A stretch of 12,985 nucleotides of DNA from JALRAP01 sp046302815. GTDB lineage: Bacteria; Bacteroidota; Bacteroidia; AKYH767-A; OLB10. The position numbers and the translations under genes are program-made. Location: assembly GCA_046302815.1 (NCBI GenBank), contig JBKCHO010000033.1:1-12985 (forward strand), given 5' to 3'. Shown one piece after another: positions 1 to 7,321 of the stretch (positions within the stretch are counted from its first letter, which is position 1; each line of letters opens with the position of its first letter). A model generated the notes under the pieces. That model saw nothing but the letters and a program-made list of their open reading frames with translations, was not told the origin of the DNA and did not search any database.

Positions 1-1650
1 GGTAATGATGGGCGAAGGGTTTGTATTGATGGCCACAGCCTGCGAGGTGGAACCTACGCAACCATTTCCATCAGTTACGGTAACTGTATAATTTCCCGCT
101 ACAGTGGGATTGATGGATGCTGTGGTTGTACCGTTGCTCCAAGCATATGAAGACATTCCCGCAGGCGCATTGAGGGTAGCTTGGTTGCCAGAGCAAACGG
201 AGAATGTGCCTGTGATAACAGGAGTTGGGTTTGTATGTATTATCACTGCTTGTGATGTGACTCCCGTGCAACCATTGCTGTTTGTCACGGTTACAGTGTA
301 GGTTCCAGTTGCTGTTGGGTTAATGGTAGAGGCTGTTGAACCACTGCTCCATTGGTATGAGGAGAGTCCCGGGGTTGCATTTAGAGCAGCAGCGGATCCT
401 GTACATGCTGAAAATGTTCCGGTGATGGCGGGGGCAGGGTTAGCAAAAATGTTTACCTGTTGGGATGTATTTCCAACACAGCCGTTGGCATCGACAACTG
501 TAACTGTGTAAGTTCCGGCGGTATTTGGGCTGATGGATGCAGAAGCAGTACCGCTGCTCCAGGAATAAGATGCATAACCGGCATTTGCAGTTAGCGTAGC
601 AGTGGATCCTTGACAGGCGTTAAACACTCCGGAGATGGATGGTGTTGGGTTGGGGTTTACAGTAACTTGCTGCGTGGTGGTGCCCGTACATCCGCCTGCA
701 ACAGTTACGGTAACGGTGTAAAAGCCACTGGTAGATGGGCTGATTGATGCGGTTGAAGCGCCAGTGTTCCATTGGTAGGAGGCAAATCCTGCGGAAGCAG
801 TTAATGTGGCGTTTGTTCCTTGACAAACCGTGAAATTACCCGCGATTGTGGGGGTGGGATTAGAAGTAATGGCAACTGCTTGCGAAGCAGAGCCTGTACA
901 TCCATTTGCTGTCGTTACGGTTACCGTGTATGTTCCTGCGGTGGAAGGGTTGATGGAGGATGTTGCTGCGCCATTGCTCCACGAATACGAACTCATTCCA
1001 GCTGGGGCATTGAGTGTAGCGGATGAGCCACTGCACACAGAAAAAGTTCCAGTGATTGCCGGTACGGGATTTGGATTAACAATTACCGCTTGGGCAATAC
1101 TAGCAGTACACCCGCCTGCTCCTGTAACAGTAACCGTATAAGATCCGGCTAAAGTTGGACTGATGGATGGAGTCGTGGCACCGTTACTCCAAAGGTAGTT
1201 GCTGAAACCCGGTGTGGCGTTTAAGGTTGCCGAGTTGCCTTGACAAACCGAAAATGTGCCTGTGATTCCGGGGGCTGGAGAAGGATTGATTGACACATTG
1301 GCTGTTGCACTGGCAGTACAACCGCCATTGGCGGTTACGGTAACCGTGTAATTGCCAGCATTGGTTACATTGATGCTTTGGGTAGTTGCTCCGTTGCTCC
1401 ATAGGTAGGAAGTGCCAGGTGTTGCCGTAAGCGTGGTGTTAGCTCCATTGCAAATACTTAGTACGCCGTTGATGGAAGCACTTGCTCCTCCTACGGTGAC
1501 ATTCACCGGGGTTGAAACAGCCGAGCAATTGGGTCCGTTACTCACAGTAACAGTATAAGTCCCTGCTGCATTTACTGTAATGCTTTGTGATGTTGCGCCA
1601 TTACTCCATTGATAGGATTGTCCTTGGTTGGCGGTTAAGGTGACATTGCC
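1..1650 (-). repeat. Tandem 210-bp (70-residue) Ig-like coding repeats
   Basis: The element encoding YxWS(N/S)G recurs with its CC-start at 131, 341, 551, 761, 971, 1181 and 1391, exactly 210 bp each time. It then recurs at 1598 (207 bp further) and in a more divergent form at 1826 (228 bp further). Each unit reads approximately NPxPxIxGxFxVCxGxxATL, then YxWSNG, SINPxxAGTYTVTVT, and xxGCxGxxSQAV. The first bases of the window begin a further unit, so the array continues to the left. Boundaries are approximate. Confidence 0.92.
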
Positions 1651-2733
1651 TCCAGGACATAAACTCAAGGATCCCGAAGGGGTGATGGTAGCCGTAGGTG
1701 CATTCCAAACCACATTGATGTTTGTGGTAAAAGCAAAACATTGTGGGGGCATGAAGGTAAACGCCGAAAAACTGGCACTGTTGGAGTTGGCGGGCTGTTG
1801 AACCCAAATGGATTGTGTGTTGGCTCCAGTATTCCAATTGTAATTATTGGCAGGGCTGAGCGATAGCAACACACTATCCCCTTGGCAAGCGTATACAGTT
1901 GCATTACTGTTATAGCCAACCCCATTGGCACTGATAGAAATTTGTCCTAGTGAGCTAAAACTTTGCGCTTTTAAAAACACTGCTGAGTCAAAAATCCAAT
2001 CACCTACATCGGCGATGGCAATTTTCATGTGATATGTTTCGCAAGGTCTTACCCGAGCTTTCGCCATAAGTCCCACAGTGTGTCCATCCAGGAAAAAGTT
2101 GGCTCCATTCACATTGTCAACATAATATTGGCAATTGGTGCAGGGGCCTCCTGCAGGACCAAACGAGTTGCCATTATTAACATTGTTAATGGATACGATG
2201 TTGCTACCAGTAGTTGTGGTTGGAATAACGGCCATGTTTTGTGAGCCGGTTATTCCTGGACCCGAGATGAAAAATGCAAAGACATCGTTGAAGTTGGTTC
2301 CGACATAGTCATTGTACTCTTCAGAACCAAAAATGAATTCGAATTTTACCGAGTCGGAAGCTACGCTAAAATCAAACTCCAAAATTGCTGCGTCATTGGT
2401 GGCAAGTCCTCCGGGGGCAAGTGGAGCGAGCTGCGGATCTCCTGGAAGGTTGTGGCTTGTGCTTGCGAAGTAACTTGCAGGCGAAGTTTGACCTGAGGCA
2501 TTTCCGGTCGATAACATGACACCTGCAGGAAACCCTAAACTACAACTGCCACTACAAGTGAAAGTCGCTCTTGCAGCAGGAGATCCGGTCCATGTGATAT
2601 TGGTAGCGGTAACTCCAGGCCCCAATAAATTGGCCACCAACTGTGCAGGTGTGGCTGGGGAGAGAGTCAACTGGGCAAAAGAACCATTGCTGACTAGGAC
2701 TAGTAACAGTAGGTTGAGTATGTTTTTTTTCAT
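1..2733 (-). CDS. Large secreted adhesin-like protein with choice-of-anchor L domain and tandem Ig-like repeats (partial, C-terminus off left edge)
   Basis: The frame is open from the ATG at 2733 down to base 1, giving 911 residues with no stop, and the gene continues beyond the window. Residues 1-20 form a signal peptide (Lys-Lys, then a Leu-rich core, ending SFA before Gln21). Residues about 25-235 match the choice-of-anchor L type found in Bacteroidota surface proteins, with the motifs VMLSTGNA near residue 72 and FGSEEYNDYVGTNFNDVFAF near 135-155. A divergent Ig/PKD-like module follows near residue 300. After it come tandem modules of about 70 residues, each with [SN]YxW[SN]xG, AG(T/N/S)YTVTVT and two cysteines. 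The family is usually exported by T9SS and carries a C-terminal sorting domain; here that part is outside the window, so T9SS export is inferred. A good promoter lies about 30 bp upstream. The likely role is surface adhesion or matrix; the ligand is unknown. Confidence 0.9.
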   Translation of the reverse strand, partial: MKKNILNLLLLVLVSNGSFAQLTLSPATPAQLVANLLGPGVTATNITWTGSPAARATFTCSGSCSLGFPAGVMLSTGNASGQTSPASYFASTSHNLPGDPQLAPLAPGGLATNDAAILEFDFSVASDSVKFEFIFGSEEYNDYVGTNFNDVFAFFISGPGITGSQNMAVIPTTTTGSNIVSINNVNNGNSFGPAGGPCTNCQYYVDNVNGANFFLDGHTVGLMAKARVRPCETYHMKIAIADVGDWIFDSAVFLKAQSFSSLGQISISANGVGYNSNATVYACQGDSVLLSLSPANNYNWNTGANTQSIWVQQPANSNSASFSAFTFMPPQCFAFTTNINVVWNAPTATITPSGSLSLCPGGNVTLTANQGQSYQWSNGATSQSITVNAAGTYTVTVSNGPNCSAVSTPVNVTVGGASASINGVLSICNGANTTLTATPGTSYLWSNGATTQSINVTNAGNYTVTVTANGGCTASATANVSINPSPAPGITGTFSVCQGNSATLNATPGFSNYLWSNGATTPSISPTLAGSYTVTVTGAGGCTASIAQAVIVNPNPVPAITGTFSVCSGSSATLNAPAGMSSYSWSNGAATSSINPSTAGTYTVTVTTANGCTGSASQAVAITSNPTPTIAGNFTVCQGTNATLTASAGFASYQWNTGASTASISPSTSGFYTVTVTVAGGCTGTTTQQVTVNPNPTPSISGVFNACQGSTATLTANAGYASYSWSSGTASASISPNTAGTYTVTVVDANGCVGNTSQQVNIFANPAPAITGTFSACTGSAAALNATPGLSSYQWSSGSTASTINPTATGTYTVTVTNSNGCTGVTSQAVIIHTNPTPVITGTFSVCSGNQATLNAPAGMSSYAWSNGTTTASINPTVAGNYTVTVTDGNGCVGSTSQAVAINTNPSPIIT

Positions 2734-2762
2734 CTGCAGAAGTTTCAGAAAATGGTAACTAC

Positions 2763-2793
2763 CAAAGTTAAGTAACCTCTGTACGGAAATCAA
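2763..2793 (-). promoter_or_regulatory. Bacteroidota-type promoter for the adhesin gene
   Basis: On the minus strand, TTG (2793-2791) is separated by 20 bp from TAACTTTG (2770-2763), a perfect fit to the TAnnTTTG -7 element. Transcription would begin near 2756, giving a leader of about 20-25 nt before the ATG at 2733. The adhesin is therefore probably transcribed independently of tsaB upstream. This is a motif match only. Confidence 0.6.
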
Positions 2794-2845
2794 TGGAATT
2801 TGTTGTTAAAAAAGATGATTTTCAGAGGGAAATGGTCCTTCATGT

Positions 2846-2863
2846 GGGGCGAACTTTTGCCCC
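2846..2863 (-). other. GC-rich hairpin between tsaB and the adhesin gene
   Basis: GGGGC (2846-2850) pairs with GCCCC (2859-2863) around a short loop, with a possible two-pair extension inward. It lies about 50 bp beyond the tsaB stop. A second, AT-only hairpin (CAATTA/TAATTG, 2888-2903) lies closer to that stop. Neither is followed by a convincing T-run on the minus strand, so neither is a textbook intrinsic terminator. They could still be 3'-end structures of the efflux-tsaB transcript. Confidence 0.3.
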
Positions 2864-2913
2864 TCCTATCGTAAAAACGAACCGTCTCAATTAAAAATAA
2901 TTGATAATCAATA

Positions 2914-3597
2914 CTATATGACCCTATTCGGGCTGTAAAAATCCTTAAGATAGAATGGTTCAAAATGGGCCAGATTTTCAAACTCACCCATAAGTAAGCT
3001 TTTTAGAGCTAGTTCGTTCATGCCCTCTGCTGACGGATTGAACTCTTTGTAAAACAAGGCGTTAATATTGTTTTTTGCCATTTGTTCGAATTTGGCAGCA
3101 CCACATCCAAAAAAGACCATTCGATCATTATTTAGCCTTTCCTCGAAACTGACGGAATCCAAAATCAGAGCTTGTGTGGGCTCAACATTCATGAGTTCAG
3201 ATGAAAAAATGGCGGTGTATACTTCCTTTCGCCGTGCGTCAATCATGGGACAATAGAGTGCATTTTCCACGCGAATCGTCATGGCGAAATAACGGGCCAT
3301 TGAATCCAATGTTTGAATGCCTATTAGTGGTTTGTCAAGGGCATAACACAGCCCTTTTGCACTTGCAACTCCAATTCTCAATCCGGTAAAAGAACCAGGT
3401 CCTTTGCTCACAGCAATGGCATCCAATTGACTCATTGGGATTCCTGATTCGTTGAAAAGGCGATCCATCAAAGGCATCAAACCCTTGGCGTGGTTGCGCA
3501 AGCTATCATCTTGAAGACATAAAACCGTTTTGCCCTCCTTGGCAATGGAAACGGAGCAGATATCCGTAGCGGTTTCAATCTGCAGAACCAACGACAA
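2914..3597 (-). CDS. tsaB: tRNA threonylcarbamoyladenosine biosynthesis protein TsaB
   Basis: This 227-residue protein matches TsaB, the non-catalytic ASKHA-fold partner of TsaD. With TsaC, TsaD and TsaE it makes the t6A37 modification on ANN-decoding tRNAs in the cytoplasm. Diagnostic sequence includes IETATDICSVSIAKEG near the N-terminus and SKGPGSFTGLRIGVASAKGL at 64-83, the family's most conserved segment. Length is normal for the family (about 220-235). The start is TTG at 3597. It directly precedes the expected LQIETAT start and I found no in-frame ATG between it and the upstream stop, so a rare start codon is likely. The gap to the adaptor gene (stop at 3606) is 8 bp, indicating co-transcription with the efflux genes. 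Confidence 0.93.
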   Translation of the reverse strand: MSLVLQIETATDICSVSIAKEGKTVLCLQDDSLRNHAKGLMPLMDRLFNESGIPMSQLDAIAVSKGPGSFTGLRIGVASAKGLCYALDKPLIGIQTLDSMARYFAMTIRVENALYCPMIDARRKEVYTAIFSSELMNVEPTQALILDSVSFEERLNNDRMVFFGCGAAKFEQMAKNNINALFYKEFNPSAEGMNELALKSLLMGEFENLAHFEPFYLKDFYSPNRVI

Positions 3598-3605
3598 ATC
3601 GCAGA

Positions 3606-4970
3606 CTATTTTTTATTGAACAATTCCTCTTTGGAAACCTCAGTAACCTTTTCGCCGTCTTTCAAGGTTCGCGACACTACATTGTATGGAGCCGTTACCA
3701 CTTTCTCTCCTTCTTTGAGTCCATCGATGATTTGAATGAACATATTGTCTTGGATACCTGTTTTTACTTTCCTCAACTTGACAACGCCCTCATCCGTGTA
3801 AACAAATACACACTCCTGAATGGTTTCCTTGGATCCAAGTCCAGCCGCCGTTTTACCTGAGTTGGTGTTCCCTGGTTTGATCTCCTTGGATGACGAGGAG
3901 TGTGTTGTGTCCCGAGTTGTAACTGCTTGTATCGGTACTGAAATGGCATCGGAGACCCTTCGGGTTTGGATTTCTACCGTGGCCGACATACCTGGTCGGA
4001 ATGGAGAATAAGAGGGCTTGTCAGCAGGAATCAAATCAATGTAGGAATCCCGGTTTATTCGCACTTTCACTGTGAAGTTCGTTACCTGATCGGTGCTTAC
4101 AGTTACAGCAGCGTTGTTGGCTGAATTGGCAATAGCACTAACTACTCCAGTGAAAACACGATTCATGTATGCATCTATTTCTATCTTGGCAGTATCTCCA
4201 AGGTTCACTCGAATGATGTCGCTTTCGCTGACATCTACGCTAACCTCCATCTCGTTGAGGTTGGCCAACCGTAGCACCTCTGTGCCTGCCATCATCTCGG
4301 TTCCAACCACTCGTTCACCGCGCTCTACACTTAGCTTTGAGATGGTTCCATCTACAGGTGCGAAAATGGATGTTTTGTTCAGATTTTCCTTCGACTCCGC
4401 CAGGGATGCTTCCGCGCTCTTAACGCCGAAATCGGCAGCTGCTATGCTCTGTTTGGCGGCATCTACTTCAGCTTTCGCCACTTCGTAAGCCGATTTGATG
4501 GTCTCAAATTCAGAATCGGATATGACCTTGTCGTCATATAACTTTTTATTGCGGTTGAAATTCAATTCGGCCTTCTGAAATTGTGATTCGGCCTGCTTGA
4601 AACGCGATCGTGCATTTTCAAGATTTGCCTTGGATGTGTTAACAGAGGCTGCAACCCGGTCGAAAGCGGATATATAAATCTCCGGATTGATTTTCGCAAG
4701 CAAATCGCCCTTTTTTACCAAATCGCCTTCTTTGACCAGAAGCTCCACCACTTCTCCTGATACATCGGAAGCGATTTTGACTTCTGTTTCAGGTTGCACC
4801 TTTCCACTGGCGGTTACCGTTTCCGTGATGGTTTCCCTGGTAACGGCAGATGTATTGACTCGGATTAGTTCCTTGCTTCCAATCCATCCTGCCATACGAG
4901 CCACTACCAACAATACGACCACGGCAATGGAGCCGTAAATCACGATTTTTTTAGTTTTTTTCGATATCAT
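3606..4970 (-). CDS. HlyD/MacA-family periplasmic adaptor subunit of an efflux pump
   Basis: This 454-residue protein is a membrane-fusion adaptor that would link an inner-membrane transporter to a TolC channel. Residues about 8-28 are a single N-terminal membrane anchor. Residues 55-95 and 200-225 are the two halves of the biotinyl-lipoyl-like domain (VKIASDVSGEVVELLVKEGD and IFAPVDGTISKLSVERGERV). They flank an alpha-helical coiled-coil hairpin at about 100-200 rich in Ala, Glu and Lys. A beta-barrel and a membrane-proximal domain follow, ending KTGIQDNMFIQIIDGLKEGEKVV. A low-complexity Ser/Gly/Lys/Thr insertion sits at about 354-383. The gene lies 8 bp after the TolC-like gene and 8 bp before tsaB. 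MacA-type adaptors normally work with an ABC permease or RND pump, and none is visible nearby, so the substrate is unknown. Confidence 0.9.
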   Translation of the reverse strand: MISKKTKKIVIYGSIAVVVLLVVARMAGWIGSKELIRVNTSAVTRETITETVTASGKVQPETEVKIASDVSGEVVELLVKEGDLVKKGDLLAKINPEIYISAFDRVAASVNTSKANLENARSRFKQAESQFQKAELNFNRNKKLYDDKVISDSEFETIKSAYEVAKAEVDAAKQSIAAADFGVKSAEASLAESKENLNKTSIFAPVDGTISKLSVERGERVVGTEMMAGTEVLRLANLNEMEVSVDVSESDIIRVNLGDTAKIEIDAYMNRVFTGVVSAIANSANNAAVTVSTDQVTNFTVKVRINRDSYIDLIPADKPSYSPFRPGMSATVEIQTRRVSDAISVPIQAVTTRDTTHSSSSKEIKPGNTNSGKTAAGLGSKETIQECVFVYTDEGVVKLRKVKTGIQDNMFIQIIDGLKEGEKVVTAPYNVVSRTLKDGEKVTEVSKEELFNKK

Positions 4971-4978
4971 TTTATTGC

Positions 4979-6316
4979 TCAGAATACAAGTGGTTTGCCC
5001 AAATAGAAATCGATAACCTTAAGCCTAAATACTAGGTCGTATTTTGCCTGTAACACCTCAGATTCCGCTCTGGAGCGGTTATTACGGATATTGATGAAAT
5101 CAAGGAAGCTGATAAGTCCAACCTCATATTTTTTCTCTGCATAGCCATAAGATTCCTTAGCCGAAGAAAAAGCTTTTTGTGCGGCGTTGAAACGGTTGAT
5201 GGCCGCGGTTGCATCAGAATGCGCCTGCACCACGCTTTTGTAAACCTGTTTCTTCGTGTTTTCGTCTTGCAACATGGCGTTTTCCAAATTCAATTTGGAT
5301 CGGGCAATGTTTGACCTAGCCGACCAACCGTTGAAAATCGGAATGGATAAACTGAGTCCGATATTTTTGCTTTGATTGTTCTCTACCTGTTCATTGAATG
5401 GAATTTCGCCGAGCAAGGAGGAAAAACCACCCTCGTTGTAGAAGGATCCTATGGAGCTGAAAATACTAACGGTCGGGGTAAGAGAGCTTCGGGCTGAAGA
5501 AACACCTTTGCGCGCACCTTCGATGCCCATGGCAGAGGCTTTTACTTCGGGCAACGATGCCATGGCCACCCGTGTAATTTCATCAGGGCTTAAAAGCGCT
5601 GTATTTAGGGTTGGAAGATCTACCTGCTGCTGTGCAATACTGAACCCGTTTATAGAATCTATGTCCAATAATTGAGTAAGGCTGATATATGCGCTCTGGA
5701 GAGTATTATCGGCATTTACTTTGGCAAGCTCTTCAGAAGCCAATGCTGCATCCGCATCAAGCAAGGTTCCTTGAGCCATTAACCCTGTTTCAACCATTTT
5801 CTGGGTTCGGTTCCTGGTTTCCAAAGCTGCCTCAACACGATCGCTTGCTGTTTTTTGCGATTCGGAGGCAAATAAAACCTGCAGGTAAGCCGCCGCCACA
5901 TTCAACGAAATATCATTCCTGATTTTGTTTAGATTTTCACGGCTTTGAAGATATTCGTACTTGCTTTGTGCCAATTGGTGTTGGAGGCGAAGTCCGTTGA
6001 AGAGTAAAAAGTTTGAGTTGACGGAAAAGTTGGTGGTTCGAGTTTCGTTCTCTGTTGGGGTGTTGGTAAAAGGATCAACGGTTCTGCCCAAAGACCTTTG
6101 ATGGGAACCTGAGGCGTTTAAGGAGGGAAGCATGGAAGTCATGCTTTGATTACGATTTACCAATGATATTTCGGAGGAGATCTCCGCTTGTCTCACGGCA
6201 ATATTATTGGACCGCGCATGCTCTATGCATTCCTGCAAAGTCCATTGCTTCTGGGCGATAGACACATGGCAGGTCAAAATAGGGATTAGCAGGCAAAAAA
6301 GGAGGCGAAGTCTCAT
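4979..6316 (-). CDS. TolC-family outer-membrane efflux protein
   Basis: This 445-residue protein has a signal peptide (residues 1 to about 21, ending SIAQ). The rest has the two-fold repeated alpha-helical layout of outer membrane efflux proteins: QWTLQECIEHARSNNIAVRQ at the mature N-terminus, helical LNAAQ/LDADAALA segments, and a second half with GLSLSIPIFNGWSARSNIARS and YEVGLISFLDFI. It ends in Phe, as usual for BAM-inserted outer-membrane barrels. It would form the trimeric exit duct for the adjacent adaptor. The gene follows the nfu-like gene by 51 bp, a gap that contains a good -7 element, and precedes the adaptor by 8 bp. Confidence 0.92.
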   Translation of the reverse strand: MRLRLLFCLLIPILTCHVSIAQKQWTLQECIEHARSNNIAVRQAEISSEISLVNRNQSMTSMLPSLNASGSHQRSLGRTVDPFTNTPTENETRTTNFSVNSNFLLFNGLRLQHQLAQSKYEYLQSRENLNKIRNDISLNVAAAYLQVLFASESQKTASDRVEAALETRNRTQKMVETGLMAQGTLLDADAALASEELAKVNADNTLQSAYISLTQLLDIDSINGFSIAQQQVDLPTLNTALLSPDEITRVAMASLPEVKASAMGIEGARKGVSSARSSLTPTVSIFSSIGSFYNEGGFSSLLGEIPFNEQVENNQSKNIGLSLSIPIFNGWSARSNIARSKLNLENAMLQDENTKKQVYKSVVQAHSDATAAINRFNAAQKAFSSAKESYGYAEKKYEVGLISFLDFINIRNNRSRAESEVLQAKYDLVFRLKVIDFYLGKPLVF

Positions 6317-6339
6317 TTCGAGTGGTATGAAATGTCAGG

Positions 6340-6347
6340 CAAATATA
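6340..6347 (-). promoter_or_regulatory. Possible -7 element for the tolC-adaptor-tsaB unit
   Basis: On the minus strand TATATTTG is a perfect TAnnTTTG match 23 bp before the tolC-like ATG. No convincing TTG sits at the right distance upstream (only CTG). It may be a secondary promoter inside a longer lapA-nfu-tolC operon. Confidence 0.35.
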
Positions 6348-6367
6348 AGCAAACCCTTCCGCAGGGC

Positions 6368-6976
6368 TCAGTCGGAGTGGGCAACTACCTCTCTTACCTC
6401 CGGAATCATGCTTTTTAGAAGGTTTTCTATTCCCGACTTCAATGTAATGGTAGATGATGGACAGCCGCTGCAGGAACCTCTTAATGAAACGGTGACGATA
6501 CCTTCGTGGTAAGATCGAAGCTTGATTTCACCACCATCCTGCTCAACAGCGGGCTTCACAAATTCTTCCAATATTTCCTCGATCCTGGCTTCCAATTCGG
6601 ATGGCTCGGCTGGAGTTTCTGGTCTTTCCAATGATTCAGACTTTGATTTTTCAATTGCTGAATTTTCCAATGGATTGGAAAGAAAGACTCTGTCTCCCGA
6701 CATCAGAAAAGATCGAATGTATTCCCTGATGATATTGGTGATTTCATACCAATCAATCTCTCCTTCTTTGGTGATGGTGATGAAGTTTGAAGTGATGAAC
6801 ACGGATTTTACACCCGAAAATTGGAAAAGCCCCTTTGCCAAGGGGCAGTCATCCGCTTCAGAAGGACTACTATATTCGACTGAGCCTTCAAAAAGTAACA
6901 TTCTACTGGAGACAAACTTCAAGGCCTCTGGGTTAGGAGTCGATTCGGCATAAACATTCACTGGTACGGTATTCAT
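6368..6976 (-). CDS. NifU-family Fe-S carrier protein (Nfu_N plus NifU C-terminal domain)
   Basis: This 202-residue two-domain protein probably carries and delivers Fe-S clusters to apo-proteins in the cytoplasm. Residues about 6-93 fit the Nfu_N scaffold domain (ESTPNPEALKFV, then CPLAKGLFQFSGVKSVFITS). A charged Glu/Ser/Pro linker spans about 105-125. Residues 130-202 are the NifU C-terminal domain, with VEQDGGEIKLRSYHEG and the cluster-binding pair C169-S-G-C172. Length and order match bacterial and mitochondrial Nfu proteins. It lies 29 bp after the lapA-like gene and may share its transcript. The link to the efflux genes downstream appears positional only. Confidence 0.92.
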   Translation of the reverse strand: MNTVPVNVYAESTPNPEALKFVSSRMLLFEGSVEYSSPSEADDCPLAKGLFQFSGVKSVFITSNFITITKEGEIDWYEITNIIREYIRSFLMSGDRVFLSNPLENSAIEKSKSESLERPETPAEPSELEARIEEILEEFVKPAVEQDGGEIKLRSYHEGIVTVSLRGSCSGCPSSTITLKSGIENLLKSMIPEVREVVAHSD

Positions 6977-7005
6977 AAAGATGTTTTATTTCGTGAGGTG
7001 AACAA

Positions 7006-7260
7006 TCATACAGCGCTTTGGTTTCGATCCGTGATCTTGCGCCCGTTTACAGAATCAGTATTTTTCTTTCGCCATGCCGAAAATACCATGAAAAGGCAAC
7101 CTGTGACCATGCCAAACACGAAGGTGAGCAACAAAACCAGGGCAAGGCTTGTGCCTTCGGCACTCCAAAACAAAAACCGCACTGGTACGGGCTCGGCATT
7201 TTGTAAGGCGAAAACCATAGCCAAGGTAATGAGGGCAAAGACTCCGATCAATCGTTTCAT
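7006..7260 (-). CDS. LapA-domain (DUF1049-type) small membrane protein
   Basis: This 84-residue protein has two hydrophobic segments (about 3-19 and 38-60) separated by QNAEPVPVRFLFW, and ends in a basic tail (AWRKKN). The FALQN-x-x-PVxVRFLFW pattern between two helices is typical of the LapA/YciS-like family. LapA itself takes part in lipopolysaccharide assembly control in proteobacteria; that role is not established here. It is divergent from the LuxE-like gene across a 61-bp gap and leads into the nfu-like gene. The family call is good, the function uncertain. Confidence 0.75.
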   Translation of the reverse strand: MKRLIGVFALITLAMVFALQNAEPVPVRFLFWSAEGTSLALVLLLTFVFGMVTGCLFMVFSAWRKKNTDSVNGRKITDRNQSAV

Positions 7261-7286
7261 GGAAGAGTTTATTTGATCTAATTTTG
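7255..7286 (+). promoter_or_regulatory. Possible promoter for the LuxE-like gene
   Basis: TAATTTTG (7279-7286) is a perfect TAnnTTTG element, with a weak TTTC in place of TTG 20 bp upstream (7255-7258). Transcription would start near 7293. An 8-bp palindrome TGGCGCCA (7287-7294) covers that position and could be an operator. Confidence 0.4.
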
Positions 7287-7321
7287 TGGCGCCAAGTTAA
7301 TCCAATTTATGGTCGGTATAA

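Noticed and set aside
104..1141. Short plus-strand and other-frame open frames across the adhesin repeats
   Set aside because: They recur with the 210-bp period because they are shadows of the repeated minus-strand gene; their composition is low in complexity and they lack start signals.
1..1650. Possible CRISPR or satellite array
   Set aside because: The period is 210 bp, the units diverge, and the whole stretch is an uninterrupted coding frame for Ig-like modules.
4093..4488. 131-residue plus-strand open frame inside the adaptor gene
   Set aside because: It is antisense to a clearly conserved adaptor coding region and has no recognisable domain.
6522..6953. 143-residue plus-strand open frame opposite the nfu-like gene
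   Set aside because: The minus-strand frame encodes recognisable Nfu domains with the CxxC pair; the antisense frame is Ser-rich shadow sequence.
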